54,283 nucleotides of DNA from Nitrospirota bacterium. Its GTDB lineage: Bacteria > Nitrospirota > Thermodesulfovibrionia > Thermodesulfovibrionales > SM23-35. The DNA lies in assembly GCA_013388435.1 (NCBI GenBank), contig JACAFE010000050.1, forward strand, positions 1-54,283, in the 5' to 3' direction. Made by a program: the position numbers and the translations under genes. This document shows positions 8,432 through 17,478 of this stretch, one piece after another. Below the pieces are notes generated by a model that was not told the DNA's origin, searched no databases, and saw only the letters and a list, made by a program, of their open reading frames with translations. Every line of letters starts with the position of its first letter. Positions within the stretch are counted from its first letter, which is position 1.

Positions 8432-9499
8432 TTATAGCCAATCCTTCTTTTTGAAATATATAACCATTGTTACACCAATAAAAAGCATTATGGCAAGAAT
8501 TAGCGGATAGCCCCATTTCCATTTTAATTCAGGCATATACTCAAAATTCATCCCATAAATTCCTGCAAGAAAAGTTAGAGGCATAAAAATAGTGGCGATT
8601 ATAGTCAATACTTTCATAACAGCGTTTATTCTATTACTGATGCTTGAAAGATAAATATCAAGAATTCCAGAAAGAATATCTCTATATGTTTCTATTGTTT
8701 CGATTACTCTGATTGTATGGTCATAAACATCTCTGAAATATATATGCATAGAATCAAGTATAAAATTTGAGCCTCCTTTTTCAATTGTACTTATAACGTC
8801 CCTCACTGGCCATATTGTTTTCCGAAGAAAAATCATTTCTCTTTTAAGAGCATGTATCTGGTGAAGAACCTGTTCAGAAGGTTCGTTAAGAACCTGTTCT
8901 TCAAGCAATTCTATTTTTTCTCCGATTTTTTCAAGTATAAGAAAGTAACTATCAACTACTGAATCTATCATTGAATATACAAGATAGTCAGCTCCTGCTT
9001 TTCTAAGCCTGCCTTTAGACAAACGCAATCTGTCTTTAACATTTTTAAAGGCGTCTTTCTCTTTTTCTTCCTGAAATGTCAGAACAAAATTATTTCCAAG
9101 ACAGATGCTTATCTGCTCCACCTCAATAGATTTGTTATTATCATTGTAATAAAGCATTTTTAAAACAATAAAAGTATAATTATCATATTCCTCAATTTTT
9201 GGCATCTGACCTGTATTTACAATATCTTCAAGTGTAAGAGGATGAAGGTTATATAGCGCACCTATTTTTTCAATTGTTTCTGTATTATGGACACCATCTA
9301 TATTGAGCCAGTTAATAACTGATTTTTCAGATATAGGGGTGTATTGTTGAATATTATTAATTTTAGTCTCATTAAAAATGTTTTCATTATATTCTATAAG
9401 GCTTACTAAGATATCACCGGTCTTCACCTTCCCTATATGAACCAATGTGCCTGGAGGCATCCCTGCTTTCTTCGAATATTTTTTAATGTTCCTATACAT
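8432..9499 (-). CDS. corA: CorA-family magnesium/cobalt transporter
   Basis: This 355-residue divalent-cation channel of the inner membrane normally works as a pentamer. It has a large cytoplasmic N-terminal domain, a long stalk helix with coiled-coil charge pattern (about 200-290) and two C-terminal membrane helices. The signature IYGMNF sits at the first helix/loop, followed by the basic KKKDWL tail. ATG has AAAGGT a few bases upstream. It is a single minus-strand gene facing the lpt cluster. A second, separate Mg2+-type system lies at 27.5-30.0 kb. Confidence 0.95.
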   Translation of the reverse strand: MYRNIKKYSKKAGMPPGTLVHIGKVKTGDILVSLIEYNENIFNETKINNIQQYTPISEKSVINWLNIDGVHNTETIEKIGALYNLHPLTLEDIVNTGQMPKIEEYDNYTFIVLKMLYYNDNNKSIEVEQISICLGNNFVLTFQEEKEKDAFKNVKDRLRLSKGRLRKAGADYLVYSMIDSVVDSYFLILEKIGEKIELLEEQVLNEPSEQVLHQIHALKREMIFLRKTIWPVRDVISTIEKGGSNFILDSMHIYFRDVYDHTIRVIETIETYRDILSGILDIYLSSISNRINAVMKVLTIIATIFMPLTFLAGIYGMNFEYMPELKWKWGYPLILAIMLFIGVTMVIYFKKKDWL

Positions 9500-9703
9500 A
9501 AAATTACCTTTTACTATAATAATACATTTCCAACAATTAAACTCTCTAAAAATCTATGAAACCAATGCAAAACAATGGATAATATGAATTTCGTCTATTA
9601 TAGTGACCACACAAGCAATTAGCCCTGTTTAGAAACTCTATAGTTTTATTATGGTAAAATATACTCTCAATAAAATAAATACCAATTTTACATAATAAAT
9701 ATA

Positions 9704-10771
9704 ATGAAGATAATATATAAATCTATATTTAAAGAATTAATTATCACATTCTTGTTATGCCTTGCCTCCTTGAATTTTATTTTAATGATGGAAAAGCTTC
9801 TTAAATTAAGCAGGTTCCTTTCAGGAGTCGGAAGTTCAATATGGGATATGATTAAAATTATTCTCTATCTTCAACCTCAATTATTTCTTATAACTATACC
9901 AATGGCTTTATTGCTTTCATCACTTATAGCTTATGGCAGAATGAATTTTGATAATGAACTTATTATTTTAAGAATGAGCGGGCTAAAATTTTATCAGATA
10001 TCTTATCCTGTGATTATATCGGGCATATTATGTTTTATAATTAATCTTTCTATAGGATATTACATTGGACCGGAAAGTAGCAGGAAATTAAGAGAAGAAA
10101 TTACAGGGATAGTCAGAGAAAGAACTCCTTCCGCAATTGAGGAAGGTAATTTTAATAATATCTTTAAAGATATACTTATTTATGCTAAGGAAAAAACAAA
10201 CAACAACACAATAAAAGGTATTTTTATTTATGATAACAGAACAAAGGATGAGCCAAAGATATTAACTGCCGAGAAAGGAAATATTTCGGCAGGTGAAGGT
10301 TTTTCTATTATGTTGAATTTAAATAATGGTTATATACATATAGCTAAGAAAGAACAGACAACTGAAATATATTTCAATAAATATAATATGATTCTCGAAC
10401 CTGAAGCCGAAGCACCATCACGTAAAAGTTCCGAGATGAAACCTTCTGAATTTATCGAAAAAATAAAACAATCTGATACTCATAACGCAAAATTTATTTA
10501 TCTTGACCTGTACCGGCGTTTTTCTTTACCTGTATTATGTATTGTTATAGCTTTTCTTGCTCCTCCTTTGTCTTTAATCTCCGGAAAATCAGGCAGACTC
10601 GGTGGTTTGACTGTAGGTCTCGCAACATTTACATTTTATTACATCTTACTTGTGTATGGTGAAAATCTTGTAAGAGCAGGGAAAATACCTCATTATATTG
10701 GAGCATGGGCATCAACAATAATTATAGGGATTTTTGCCATATTGTTATTTAAAAGAGAATCATCAAAGTGA
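9704..10771 (+). CDS. lptF: LPS export ABC transporter permease LptF
   Basis: This 355-residue inner-membrane protein of the YjgP/YjgQ family forms the LptB2FG complex, which extracts lipopolysaccharide for transport to the outer membrane. It has three N-terminal membrane helices (about 10-115), a periplasmic beta-jellyroll (about 130-265) and three C-terminal helices (about 275-350). The first half has the family pattern around MPMALLLSSLIAYGRMNFDNE (here starting TIPMALL). It overlaps the next gene by GTGA, so LptF and LptG are coupled. lptB and lptC are not in the window. Confidence 0.93.
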   Translation: MKIIYKSIFKELIITFLLCLASLNFILMMEKLLKLSRFLSGVGSSIWDMIKIILYLQPQLFLITIPMALLLSSLIAYGRMNFDNELIILRMSGLKFYQISYPVIISGILCFIINLSIGYYIGPESSRKLREEITGIVRERTPSAIEEGNFNNIFKDILIYAKEKTNNNTIKGIFIYDNRTKDEPKILTAEKGNISAGEGFSIMLNLNNGYIHIAKKEQTTEIYFNKYNMILEPEAEAPSRKSSEMKPSEFIEKIKQSDTHNAKFIYLDLYRRFSLPVLCIVIAFLAPPLSLISGKSGRLGGLTVGLATFTFYYILLVYGENLVRAGKIPHYIGAWASTIIIGIFAILLFKRESSK

Positions 10772-11850
10772 AAATTATTTACAGGTATTATATAAATGAA
10801 TTTGTCAAAATATGGTTAATCATTGCTCCAGGGCTTGCGTTCATATTCAGTTTGCTTGAAATAATTGATAAGATTGATGATTTTCAGCCCGGAAAAATAA
10901 CCATTTTCAGTATTCTTCATTATACAGCATTAATTCTGCCAAGAATTTTGTATTACCTGCTTCCAATGTCTCTGTTAATATGCGGACTCTTTATTTTCAG
11001 TCAGGCTTCACGCAACAAAGAAATAATCGCTTTTAAATCAGCTGGCGGCAGAATGAAAATGTTATTTTATCCATTTATAACAGCCGGTATTTTATTCAGT
11101 ATTGCAGGATTTCTTATAGGTGAAATAGTCGTACCGGAGTTTTCTGATTATCTTCTCGATTTTAAAAAGAACTATATGAAGAAAACAGGGAAAATTACAA
11201 TGAAAAAAGATGCAATATGGATAAAATCTTCTGAAGGCTCACTATCAAGAATAGATTTATATATTCCTGATCAAAAATTGGTTAAAGGTTTGAGTATTTT
11301 TATTCTCGAAGATGCCAGACTGAAAAAAAGAATCGAGGCAGACAAAGCATTTTGGGAGAAGAAAAATAACGAAAACGGTATATGGACACTTTATAATGCT
11401 TTTGAATACGATATTCAGACCGGTTCTGTAAAAAAATATAATGAACTGCATTATTCCGGTCTCGAATCACCTGACCTTTTCACAACAAATATAAAAAATC
11501 CAGAAGACATGGGAATTTCAGACCTTAATCAATATATAAAAAAAATCAACTCTGCAGGATTTCGCGATCAAAAACTTGTTGTTGACTATTATAGTAAAAT
11601 TTCATACCCTATGACGAGTCTTTTTATGATAGTTCTCGGCATTTCCCTGTCAGTATCCGGCAAAAGAACCGGAGGCGGACTTTTTGCCACAGGGCTTGGA
11701 ATATTTATCAGTTTTACTTACTGGCTTTCACATACTTTTATGCTTTCTATGGGATACGCTCAAGTTTTAAACCCTGTTATCGCAGCTTTTATAATGCCCT
11801 GTCTGTTTGGAATTATTTCTTTATTGTTATTTTTAAAAATTCCTGAGTAA
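10768..11850 (+). CDS. lptG: LPS export ABC transporter permease LptG
   Basis: This second permease of the LptFG pair has 360 residues and the same 3+3 helix layout with a periplasmic domain in between. Family features include LPMSLLICGLFIFSQASRNKE and the C-terminal GGGLFATGLGIFISFTYW. The start is GTG, overlapping the lptF stop as GTGA. Order and overlap support the LptF/LptG assignment, although the two paralogs could be swapped in name. The GH57 gene starts 2 bases after its stop. Confidence 0.92.
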   Translation: MKIIYRYYINEFVKIWLIIAPGLAFIFSLLEIIDKIDDFQPGKITIFSILHYTALILPRILYYLLPMSLLICGLFIFSQASRNKEIIAFKSAGGRMKMLFYPFITAGILFSIAGFLIGEIVVPEFSDYLLDFKKNYMKKTGKITMKKDAIWIKSSEGSLSRIDLYIPDQKLVKGLSIFILEDARLKKRIEADKAFWEKKNNENGIWTLYNAFEYDIQTGSVKKYNELHYSGLESPDLFTTNIKNPEDMGISDLNQYIKKINSAGFRDQKLVVDYYSKISYPMTSLFMIVLGISLSVSGKRTGGGLFATGLGIFISFTYWLSHTFMLSMGYAQVLNPVIAAFIMPCLFGIISLLLFLKIPE

Positions 11851-11852
11851 AA

Positions 11853-13451
11853 ATGTCATCAACTTCAAATAAAGGATTTCTTTGCATGGTTCTGCATGCA
11901 CATCTTCCTTATGTATTTCATCCTGAATATGATTATTTTCTTGAAGAGAATTGGTTTTATGAAGCTCTTACAGAAACTTATATACCACTTCTCGAGATGT
12001 TTTACAGATTACTTAATGACAGGATTAAATTCGGTATAACAATATCTCTAAGTCCTGTTTTAATTGAAATGTTAAATAATCCTTTACTAAAAAAAAGATA
12101 TATCAGACATCTTGAGAGACTTATAGATTTATCAGAAAAGGAGATTTATCGGACACGTCACGATAAAAGTTATAATGTCTTATCACGCATGTATCACAGA
12201 AAATTTAAGAAAATTCATAATCTATACTGTGATACTTATAAAAAGGATGTTATAGGAATTTTTAAAACAATTGGCGAAACAGGTAATATTCATATAATTA
12301 CTACTGCTGCCACACATGCTTTTCTGCCCATTTTTTCGAGTATCCCACAAATAGTTAAGGCTCAGATAGAAATTGGGGTAAAAAATCATGCGAAAACATT
12401 CGGGAAGAAGCCTGCGGGGATCTGGATTCCTGAATGTGGTTTTATGCCAGGATATGATTACTATCTCTCAGAACAGGACCTTAAATTTTTCTATCTTGAC
12501 ACATCAGGAATTTTAAATGCAAAGCCATCTCCTGTATTTAAAGTCTATTCCCCTATCAAGTGCCCATCAGGAATTATAGCTTTTGGCCGTGATGATGAAA
12601 CTTCTAAACAGGTATGGTCTTCAATTGGTGGTTATCCCGGAGATCATGCTTACAGGGATTTTTACAGAGATATTGGATACGATGTTGATAATATATATAT
12701 CAAAGATTTTTTAAAACCCTTTGGAGCCAGGACATTTACAGGTATAAAATATTACAGGGTTACAGGATCTGAAAAAAAAGAACCTTATAACATTGATAAA
12801 GCTATATCAAAAGCTTCAGAGCATGCCAGACATTTTGTTTCGCAGAGAAATAAACAAATTGATTGTCTTTTCAATAAATTTAAAATTAAACCGGTTGTTA
12901 CTGCTGCCTATGACACTGAACTCTTGGGACACTGGTGGTTTGAAGGTCCTGATTGGCTTGAATTTGTTATAAGATTGATTGATAAAGGTAATTATTGCTT
13001 CAGAATGATTACAACCCATGAATATACTTCCGAATATGGCAATAAAATAAATTTTTCATGTGAACCGTCAATGTCAAGCTGGGGTGAAAAAGGCTTCAGT
13101 AATGTATGGGTAAATGATTCCAATGATTATGCCTGCAGACATCTAATAAGAACTGCTGAGAGAATGTTATATCTTATTAAGAAATATCCTAATGCAAGAG
13201 GTATTATGAAAAGAGCTTTGAATCAGGCGGCAAGAGAATTATTATTATCCCAGCATAGCGACTGGACATTTTTAATCAAGACTGGCACTGCAAGAGAATA
13301 TGCAAAAAAACGGTTTCAAGAACATATTTATAGATTTAATAGATTATATTCTGAAATAATGACGGACAATATCGATATTTCATGGCTTGAGGATATTGAA
13401 TATAAAGACAATATCTTCAAAGAAATAGACTACCGTGTTTTCGATAAATAA
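11853..13451 (+). CDS. GH57-family glycoside hydrolase, probable 1,4-alpha-glucan branching enzyme
   Basis: This 532-residue protein starts with the GH57 motif LHAHLPYV (about 13-21). The catalytic nucleophile Glu194 lies in GIWIPECGF, and the catalytic Asp lies in AYDTELLGHWWFEG (about 350). The C-terminal part has the helical DUF1957-type domain (SDWTFLIKTGTAREYA). This architecture and length fit the thermophile-type branching enzymes that make alpha-1,6 links in glycogen-like polymers. It is translationally close to lptG (2-base gap), so it is probably in the same transcript. No glycogen synthase is nearby. Amylase or glucanotransferase activity cannot be excluded. Confidence 0.87.
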   Translation: MSSTSNKGFLCMVLHAHLPYVFHPEYDYFLEENWFYEALTETYIPLLEMFYRLLNDRIKFGITISLSPVLIEMLNNPLLKKRYIRHLERLIDLSEKEIYRTRHDKSYNVLSRMYHRKFKKIHNLYCDTYKKDVIGIFKTIGETGNIHIITTAATHAFLPIFSSIPQIVKAQIEIGVKNHAKTFGKKPAGIWIPECGFMPGYDYYLSEQDLKFFYLDTSGILNAKPSPVFKVYSPIKCPSGIIAFGRDDETSKQVWSSIGGYPGDHAYRDFYRDIGYDVDNIYIKDFLKPFGARTFTGIKYYRVTGSEKKEPYNIDKAISKASEHARHFVSQRNKQIDCLFNKFKIKPVVTAAYDTELLGHWWFEGPDWLEFVIRLIDKGNYCFRMITTHEYTSEYGNKINFSCEPSMSSWGEKGFSNVWVNDSNDYACRHLIRTAERMLYLIKKYPNARGIMKRALNQAARELLLSQHSDWTFLIKTGTAREYAKKRFQEHIYRFNRLYSEIMTDNIDISWLEDIEYKDNIFKEIDYRVFDK

Positions 13452-13508
13452 ACTAAATACAATATTCAGTTTCCCAAAGTATATTCAGTCAAAAACATAT
13501 TTGAAATT

Positions 13509-14417
13509 TTACAGCAGCAGTTTATCAAATGGATACGCTTTGAGAAAAGCAAGAAATTCCTCAAGTGAATTCGAAGAAACAGAATTTTTGTTAATTACGA
13601 GGGAAAAGTCTCTCACCATCTTTTCTTCTTTTATATTAAGTGTCTTCAATGTGCCGTATTTACTTTCCTTTCGTACAGCCCATCTTGATATTATTGAAAC
13701 TCCAAGACCATTTTCGACAGCATCTTTAATAGCTTCAGTACTTCCAAGAACAGTGCTTATTTTCATGTCATGCGGGGTAATACCATGTCTTGCAAGATAT
13801 TTCTCTATCATCTGTCTTGTCCCGGAACCAGCTTCCCTGAATATAAAAGGTTCTTCTACAATTTCAGAAATTGACACATCTTTTCTTTTTGCCCATGGGT
13901 GTGAAGGAGGCACTATAAGTAATAATTCATCCGAGATAAGTTTTCGAACAACCATTTTCTGTCTCGAAATATCACCTTCAACAAGGCCAATATCAATATT
14001 GCCAGAATTGAGTAATTCAACAACACGTTTTGAATTACCAACCAAAAGGTATATTTTTATTTTAGGATTGTTATTTTTGAAATCAGTTATTACACTGGGT
14101 AATATGTAATTGCCTATATTCGAACCCGCTCCAATTGTAAGACTGCCTTTTATAAGCCCGATCTGTTTGCTGATTGCTTTTTCGGCTGCTGCATAAAGAG
14201 CAAGAATCTCTTTTGCAAATTTATAAAGAACTTCGCCCGCGGGCGTGAGGGTCACTGTACTTGAAGATCTGTCAAACAATTTAGTTTCATATCTATCTTC
14301 AAGAGCCTGTATCTGAAGACTTACAGCCGGTTGAGTTAAATGAATAATTTCCGAGGTTTTTGAAAAGCTCTTTGTTTCGGCTACCGTGCAGAAGACTTTT
14401 AGTTTATGATCTTCCAT
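13509..14417 (-). CDS. LysR-family transcriptional regulator
   Basis: This 302-residue protein has an N-terminal winged helix-turn-helix (about 5-62: FSKTSEIIHLTQPAVSLQIQ, then ALEDRYETKLFDRS). The effector-binding domain begins around residue 90 with LTIGAGSNIGNYILPSVI and has FIFREAGSGTRQMIE, as in the CysL/YeiE group. ATG is preceded by GGAGG. It lies immediately downstream of rnpB and convergent with the GH57 gene. No divergent target gene is adjacent, so the regulon cannot be read from context. Confidence 0.93.
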   Translation of the reverse strand: MEDHKLKVFCTVAETKSFSKTSEIIHLTQPAVSLQIQALEDRYETKLFDRSSSTVTLTPAGEVLYKFAKEILALYAAAEKAISKQIGLIKGSLTIGAGSNIGNYILPSVITDFKNNNPKIKIYLLVGNSKRVVELLNSGNIDIGLVEGDISRQKMVVRKLISDELLLIVPPSHPWAKRKDVSISEIVEEPFIFREAGSGTRQMIEKYLARHGITPHDMKISTVLGSTEAIKDAVENGLGVSIISRWAVRKESKYGTLKTLNIKEEKMVRDFSLVINKNSVSSNSLEEFLAFLKAYPFDKLLL

Positions 14418-14442
14418 TTAAACCTCCATATTAAATTTATAA

Positions 14443-14822
14443 TCAGAGCAGGCTTGTAAGCCGAGTTCTGTTTTTGTGGCTATTCATCTAATATCCAGCA
14501 TTGCTGCAGGATTATTGCGGTCACAACCCGTTCCGCCTCCTGTTAATATTCAGGATTCGAAGGGGCACTTCTCAAGGCGGAACCTATTTGACCTTGCTCA
14601 AGGCGGGGTTTACCAAGCATGAGGCGTTACCGTCTCATCTGGTGAGCTCTTACCTCACCTTTTCACCCTTGCTTCGTTTATAACAAAGCGGTTTCCCTTT
14701 CTGTGGCACTTTCCTTAGGGTTACCCCCAGTCGCTATTAACGACCGCCTTGCCCTGTAGAGCTCAGACTTTCCTCCCCATAAGTTCTTTAAACTTATGGA
14801 GCAGCCACACAACCTGCTCTGA
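14443..14822 (-). ncRNA. rnpB: RNase P RNA (bacterial type A)
   Basis: Read on the minus strand, the molecule begins AGAGCAGG, pairing with CCTGCTCT at its 3' end (P1). It carries the conserved GAGGAAAGTCTGAGCTC near the 5' end, GCCACAGAAAGGG-type and GGTAAACCCC segments, and AGATGAATAGCC followed by ACAGAACTCGGCTTAC near the 3' end. These are the universal cores of the catalytic RNA that matures tRNA 5' ends. The 3' end lies about 26 bases before the LysR gene on the same strand. Confidence 0.95.
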
Positions 14823-14888
14823 TTTATAACAGATTTTTATTATTATATAACAAAATCTAAATTTTGAAAAGAGGTTAAAACAAAAAAA

Positions 14889-15024
14889 TTAAAATAATTA
14901 ATGCAAATATTACGAAATTGAAAAAAGCTAAAGCCTTCAGCCTATGATTGTTTATTTTGTTTCATAAATTGATTTATTGCTATTTGATTATATTATTAGT
15001 TGTTTGCCATGAACCATAAGTTAT
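14889..15024 (+). repeat. Dispersed intergenic repeat, copy B
   Basis: This stretch between rnpB and the zinc-ribbon gene is non-coding. It shares with the right end of the window the block ending AAATTGAAAAAAG and a core of about 57 bases (14954-15010). The core contains TTTTGTTTCATAAATTGATT and TTATTAGTTGTT, with only scattered substitutions. Unlike copies A and C it lacks the ACGC minisatellite tail. Confidence 0.75.
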
Positions 15025-15058
15025 TGGTAATGAGCTATGTCTGCATTATCTGGGTGCA

Positions 15059-15769
15059 CTAAGATTCATTTTTAAAAAAAAGAATTCTTCCGCATTGAGG
15101 GCAGGTTATGATATCATTATTCTTTTTTAATTCAACAAAAAGTTGAGGAGGTATATTCATATTGCAACCGAGACATATTTCATCTTTCGCTTCAACAACT
15201 GCAACTCCATCATACTTATCAATAAGATTTATGTAAAGTTTATATATATCATCTTCAATTAATGCGGCAACTTTTGATCGAATTTCTTTCATGTTTTCAA
15301 GATTTTTCTCAGCTGATAATTTTTCTTCCAGAAGCTTTTGTTTCAATTCATCAATTTTTTTCTTATCAGCATTTATTTTTATTTCTTCAGAATTAGCCTG
15401 TTTTGAAACAACTTCAATTTCTTCCATGATGGTTAAAATCTGTTCTTCGATAGACCAGCGTTCTTTTTCAAAAGAATCAATTTCGCTTAACAGCGCCTGA
15501 TATTCTTTATTAGTTTTAATTTCCGATGTTCTTAGTTTAAGTTTTTTTATTTTTTCTCCTATATCATCAAGCTGACGCTCTTTCTCTCTTTTCCTTTTAT
15601 CAAGGTTTTCAAGACGCTGTTTAAATAAATTAAAGGAATTTAAGGCTTCTTTAAAAGGTATTTCCACTTCAATAATTTTCTGGGGAATTTTATCTATCAT
15701 GCGTTTTGCCGTAAAAATTTTTGTATCGATATTTTGTAATTCTATAGCAAGCTTAAGTTGCTCGTTCAT
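15059..15769 (-). CDS. CT398-like coiled-coil protein with C-terminal C4 zinc ribbon
   Basis: This 236-residue protein is almost wholly coiled coil (about 15-180, Lys/Glu heptads) and ends in a zinc ribbon with CLGC (about 203) and CPQC (about 223) pairs. This is the zf-RING_7/CT398 family, often found next to rpoD and NIF3-like genes. In Chlamydia the prototype interacts with sigma-54 and secretion components. Its function here is not known. It is the last gene of the minus-strand macromolecular-synthesis region, separated from rpoD by a tRNA. Confidence 0.85.
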   Translation of the reverse strand: MNEQLKLAIELQNIDTKIFTAKRMIDKIPQKIIEVEIPFKEALNSFNLFKQRLENLDKRKREKERQLDDIGEKIKKLKLRTSEIKTNKEYQALLSEIDSFEKERWSIEEQILTIMEEIEVVSKQANSEEIKINADKKKIDELKQKLLEEKLSAEKNLENMKEIRSKVAALIEDDIYKLYINLIDKYDGVAVVEAKDEICLGCNMNIPPQLFVELKKNNDIITCPQCGRILFFKNES

Positions 15770-15808
15770 AATTTCAGCCTTTTTAATAATGGAGGATTAT
15801 TAATTATT

Positions 15809-15884
15809 TGGTGGGCCCACCAGGACTCGAACCTGGGACCAACCGGTTATGAGCCGGTAGCTCTACCAGCTGAGCTATGGGCCC
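15809..15884 (-). tRNA. tRNA with CAT anticodon (Met or lysidine-type Ile2)
   Basis: This is a 76-base cloverleaf with encoded CCA. The acceptor GGGCCCA pairs with TGGGCCC. The D arm is AGCTCAGCTGGTAGAGCT, the anticodon stem ACCGG/CCGGT encloses the loop CTCATAA, and the T arm is CCAGGTTCGAGTCCTGG. The anticodon is CAT. The C-rich acceptor stem and the CATAACC...TTGGTC layout resemble tRNA-Ile2, whose C34 is modified by TilS, but elongator tRNA-Met cannot be excluded by eye. It sits between rpoD and the zinc-ribbon gene. Confidence 0.95.
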
Positions 15885-15945
15885 CCAGAAATGAATAATC
15901 TAATTATTCATGAACTGTTATTTTAAATTTATTATTAGTATTTGG

Positions 15946-17478
15946 TCAAGGTTTTTCAATAAATTCCCTGAGCCACTTGCTTCTTGAAGGATGTTTTAGT
16001 TTTCTTATTGCCTTAACCTCTATCTGACGAATTCTTTCACGTGTAACTTCAAATTCAAGTCCAACTTCCTCAAGAGTTTGTGGCACATCAAATCCTATTC
16101 CAAAACGTTTTCTTATTATTTTTTCCTCTTTAACAGGCAATGAACTCAGAATCCTGTCGATCCTCTTTTTCATGTCATCCTGTATTGCAGCGTCAAGCGG
16201 TGATTGGGTACCCTTATCTTCGATAAAATCCATCAAATGACTATCTTCTTCACCAATAGGAGTTTCGAGAGAAATTGGTTCTTTTGATATTTTCAAGATA
16301 CTGTTAACTTTATCAACAGGCAGTTTCAATTTATCGGAAATTTCAAAAGGAGTAGGTTCTCTACCGAGTTCCTGAACTAATTCACGAGCTGTCTTTGTGA
16401 TTTTGTTCATAGTTTCAACCATATGTACTGGTATTCTTATTGTTCGTGATTGATCTGCAAGCGCCCTTGTAATTGCCTGCCTGATCCACCATGTGGCATA
16501 TGTGCTGAATTTATATCCTCGTTTATATTCAAATTTATCAACCGCTCTCATTAACCCGCTGTTGCCTTCTTGAATTAAATCAGAAAAACTCATTCCCCTT
16601 CCGAGATACCTTTTTGCAATGCTAACCACAAGACGAAGATTTGCTTCAATCATTGCTTTTCGCGCTTCATCAACAATCTCTTCTCCAACTAATAGTTCTC
16701 TTAAAGCTTTCTTCAAATCAGAAAACTTCATTCCAAATAACAATTCTTTTTGTTCAATTCTATTTCTTAGAGATTTTATATCAGCAGATCCTTTTGATTT
16801 AGATTTTTTATATTTTCTCATTAAAGTTGAAAGATTTTTCTGTAAAGTCTCTATTTCTCCCATGGATTTCTTTAATTCATCCGAAAAAGCAATAATAACA
16901 TCATCTTTAAGTTTTAATTCTTTAATTTTTTCTATTATCTGTTCGCGATTTTTTTCGAGCAATCTTATCAGTTTATTGTATTCAGCGTTTGATGATTTTT
17001 TATTTAGATATCTTATTTCACCGAGTTTCTTAAGATATGCTTTTCTTTTTTTGTTAAGGCTATCTATTTTGGTGGTGATAGAATAGAAATTTTCCCTTTC
17101 AGCTTTTATTTCTTCCTCTGTAAAATCTTCATGGTTTTGAATTATTTCTTCCAGAGGTGCTATGCCATTTCTGAACATTTTTCCGAGTTCAACAATCTTT
17201 TTAAGAACAAATGGCATTCTGAAAATGACACTGTAAATTTTTTCTTTCCCTTCTTCTATTTTTTTAGCGATCTCTATTTCGCCCTGTCGGGTAAGCAAAG
17301 GTACGCTGCTCATTTCTTTAAGATAAATTCTTATCGGGTCTTTTTCGCTTTCGATAAAATCTGATGTTTTTGTTTCTTCCTCATCTATAGTATATTCTTC
17401 TTCGGTATAAATATTATCCCGGTTTTCCTCGTAATCATAATTTTCGAAATAATCAAAATAATCAGAATATTTCTTCAT
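15946..17478 (-). CDS. rpoD: Primary RNA polymerase sigma factor RpoD
   Basis: This 510-residue sigma-70 has region 1.2 at [20 protein letters not shown] (about 47-66) and a long non-conserved helical insert (about 110-240). Region 2 contains [18 protein letters not shown] and [20 protein letters not shown] (about 280-350), followed by region 3 and region 4.2 with [19 protein letters not shown]. The N-terminal 45 residues are very rich in Asp, Glu and Tyr, and no ordinary region 1.1 is visible. The ATG overlaps the dnaG stop (ATGA), so the two are translationally coupled. Confidence 0.97.
   Translation of the reverse strand: MKKYSDYFDYFENYDYEENRDNIYTEEEYTIDEEETKTSDFIESEKDPIRIYLKEMSSVPLLTRQGEIEIAKKIEEGKEKIYSVIFRMPFVLKKIVELGKMFRNGIAPLEEIIQNHEDFTEEEIKAERENFYSITTKIDSLNKKRKAYLKKLGEIRYLNKKSSNAEYNKLIRLLEKNREQIIEKIKELKLKDDVIIAFSDELKKSMGEIETLQKNLSTLMRKYKKSKSKGSADIKSLRNRIEQKELLFGMKFSDLKKALRELLVGEEIVDEARKAMIEANLRLVVSIAKRYLGRGMSFSDLIQEGNSGLMRAVDKFEYKRGYKFSTYATWWIRQAITRALADQSRTIRIPVHMVETMNKITKTARELVQELGREPTPFEISDKLKLPVDKVNSILKISKEPISLETPIGEEDSHLMDFIEDKGTQSPLDAAIQDDMKKRIDRILSSLPVKEEKIIRKRFGIGFDVPQTLEEVGLEFEVTRERIRQIEVKAIRKLKHPSRSKWLREFIEKP

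Noticed and set aside
9500-9703. Regulatory RNA between corA and lptF
   Set aside because: No convincing helices or boxes; only AT-rich promoter-like words.
13435-14109. Plus-strand frame opposite the LysR gene
   Set aside because: Serine/phenylalanine-rich shadow of the LysR coding strand, no family features.
14443-14822. Short ORF within the RNase P RNA region
   Set aside because: The sequence is fully explained by the conserved rnpB core and pairing ends.
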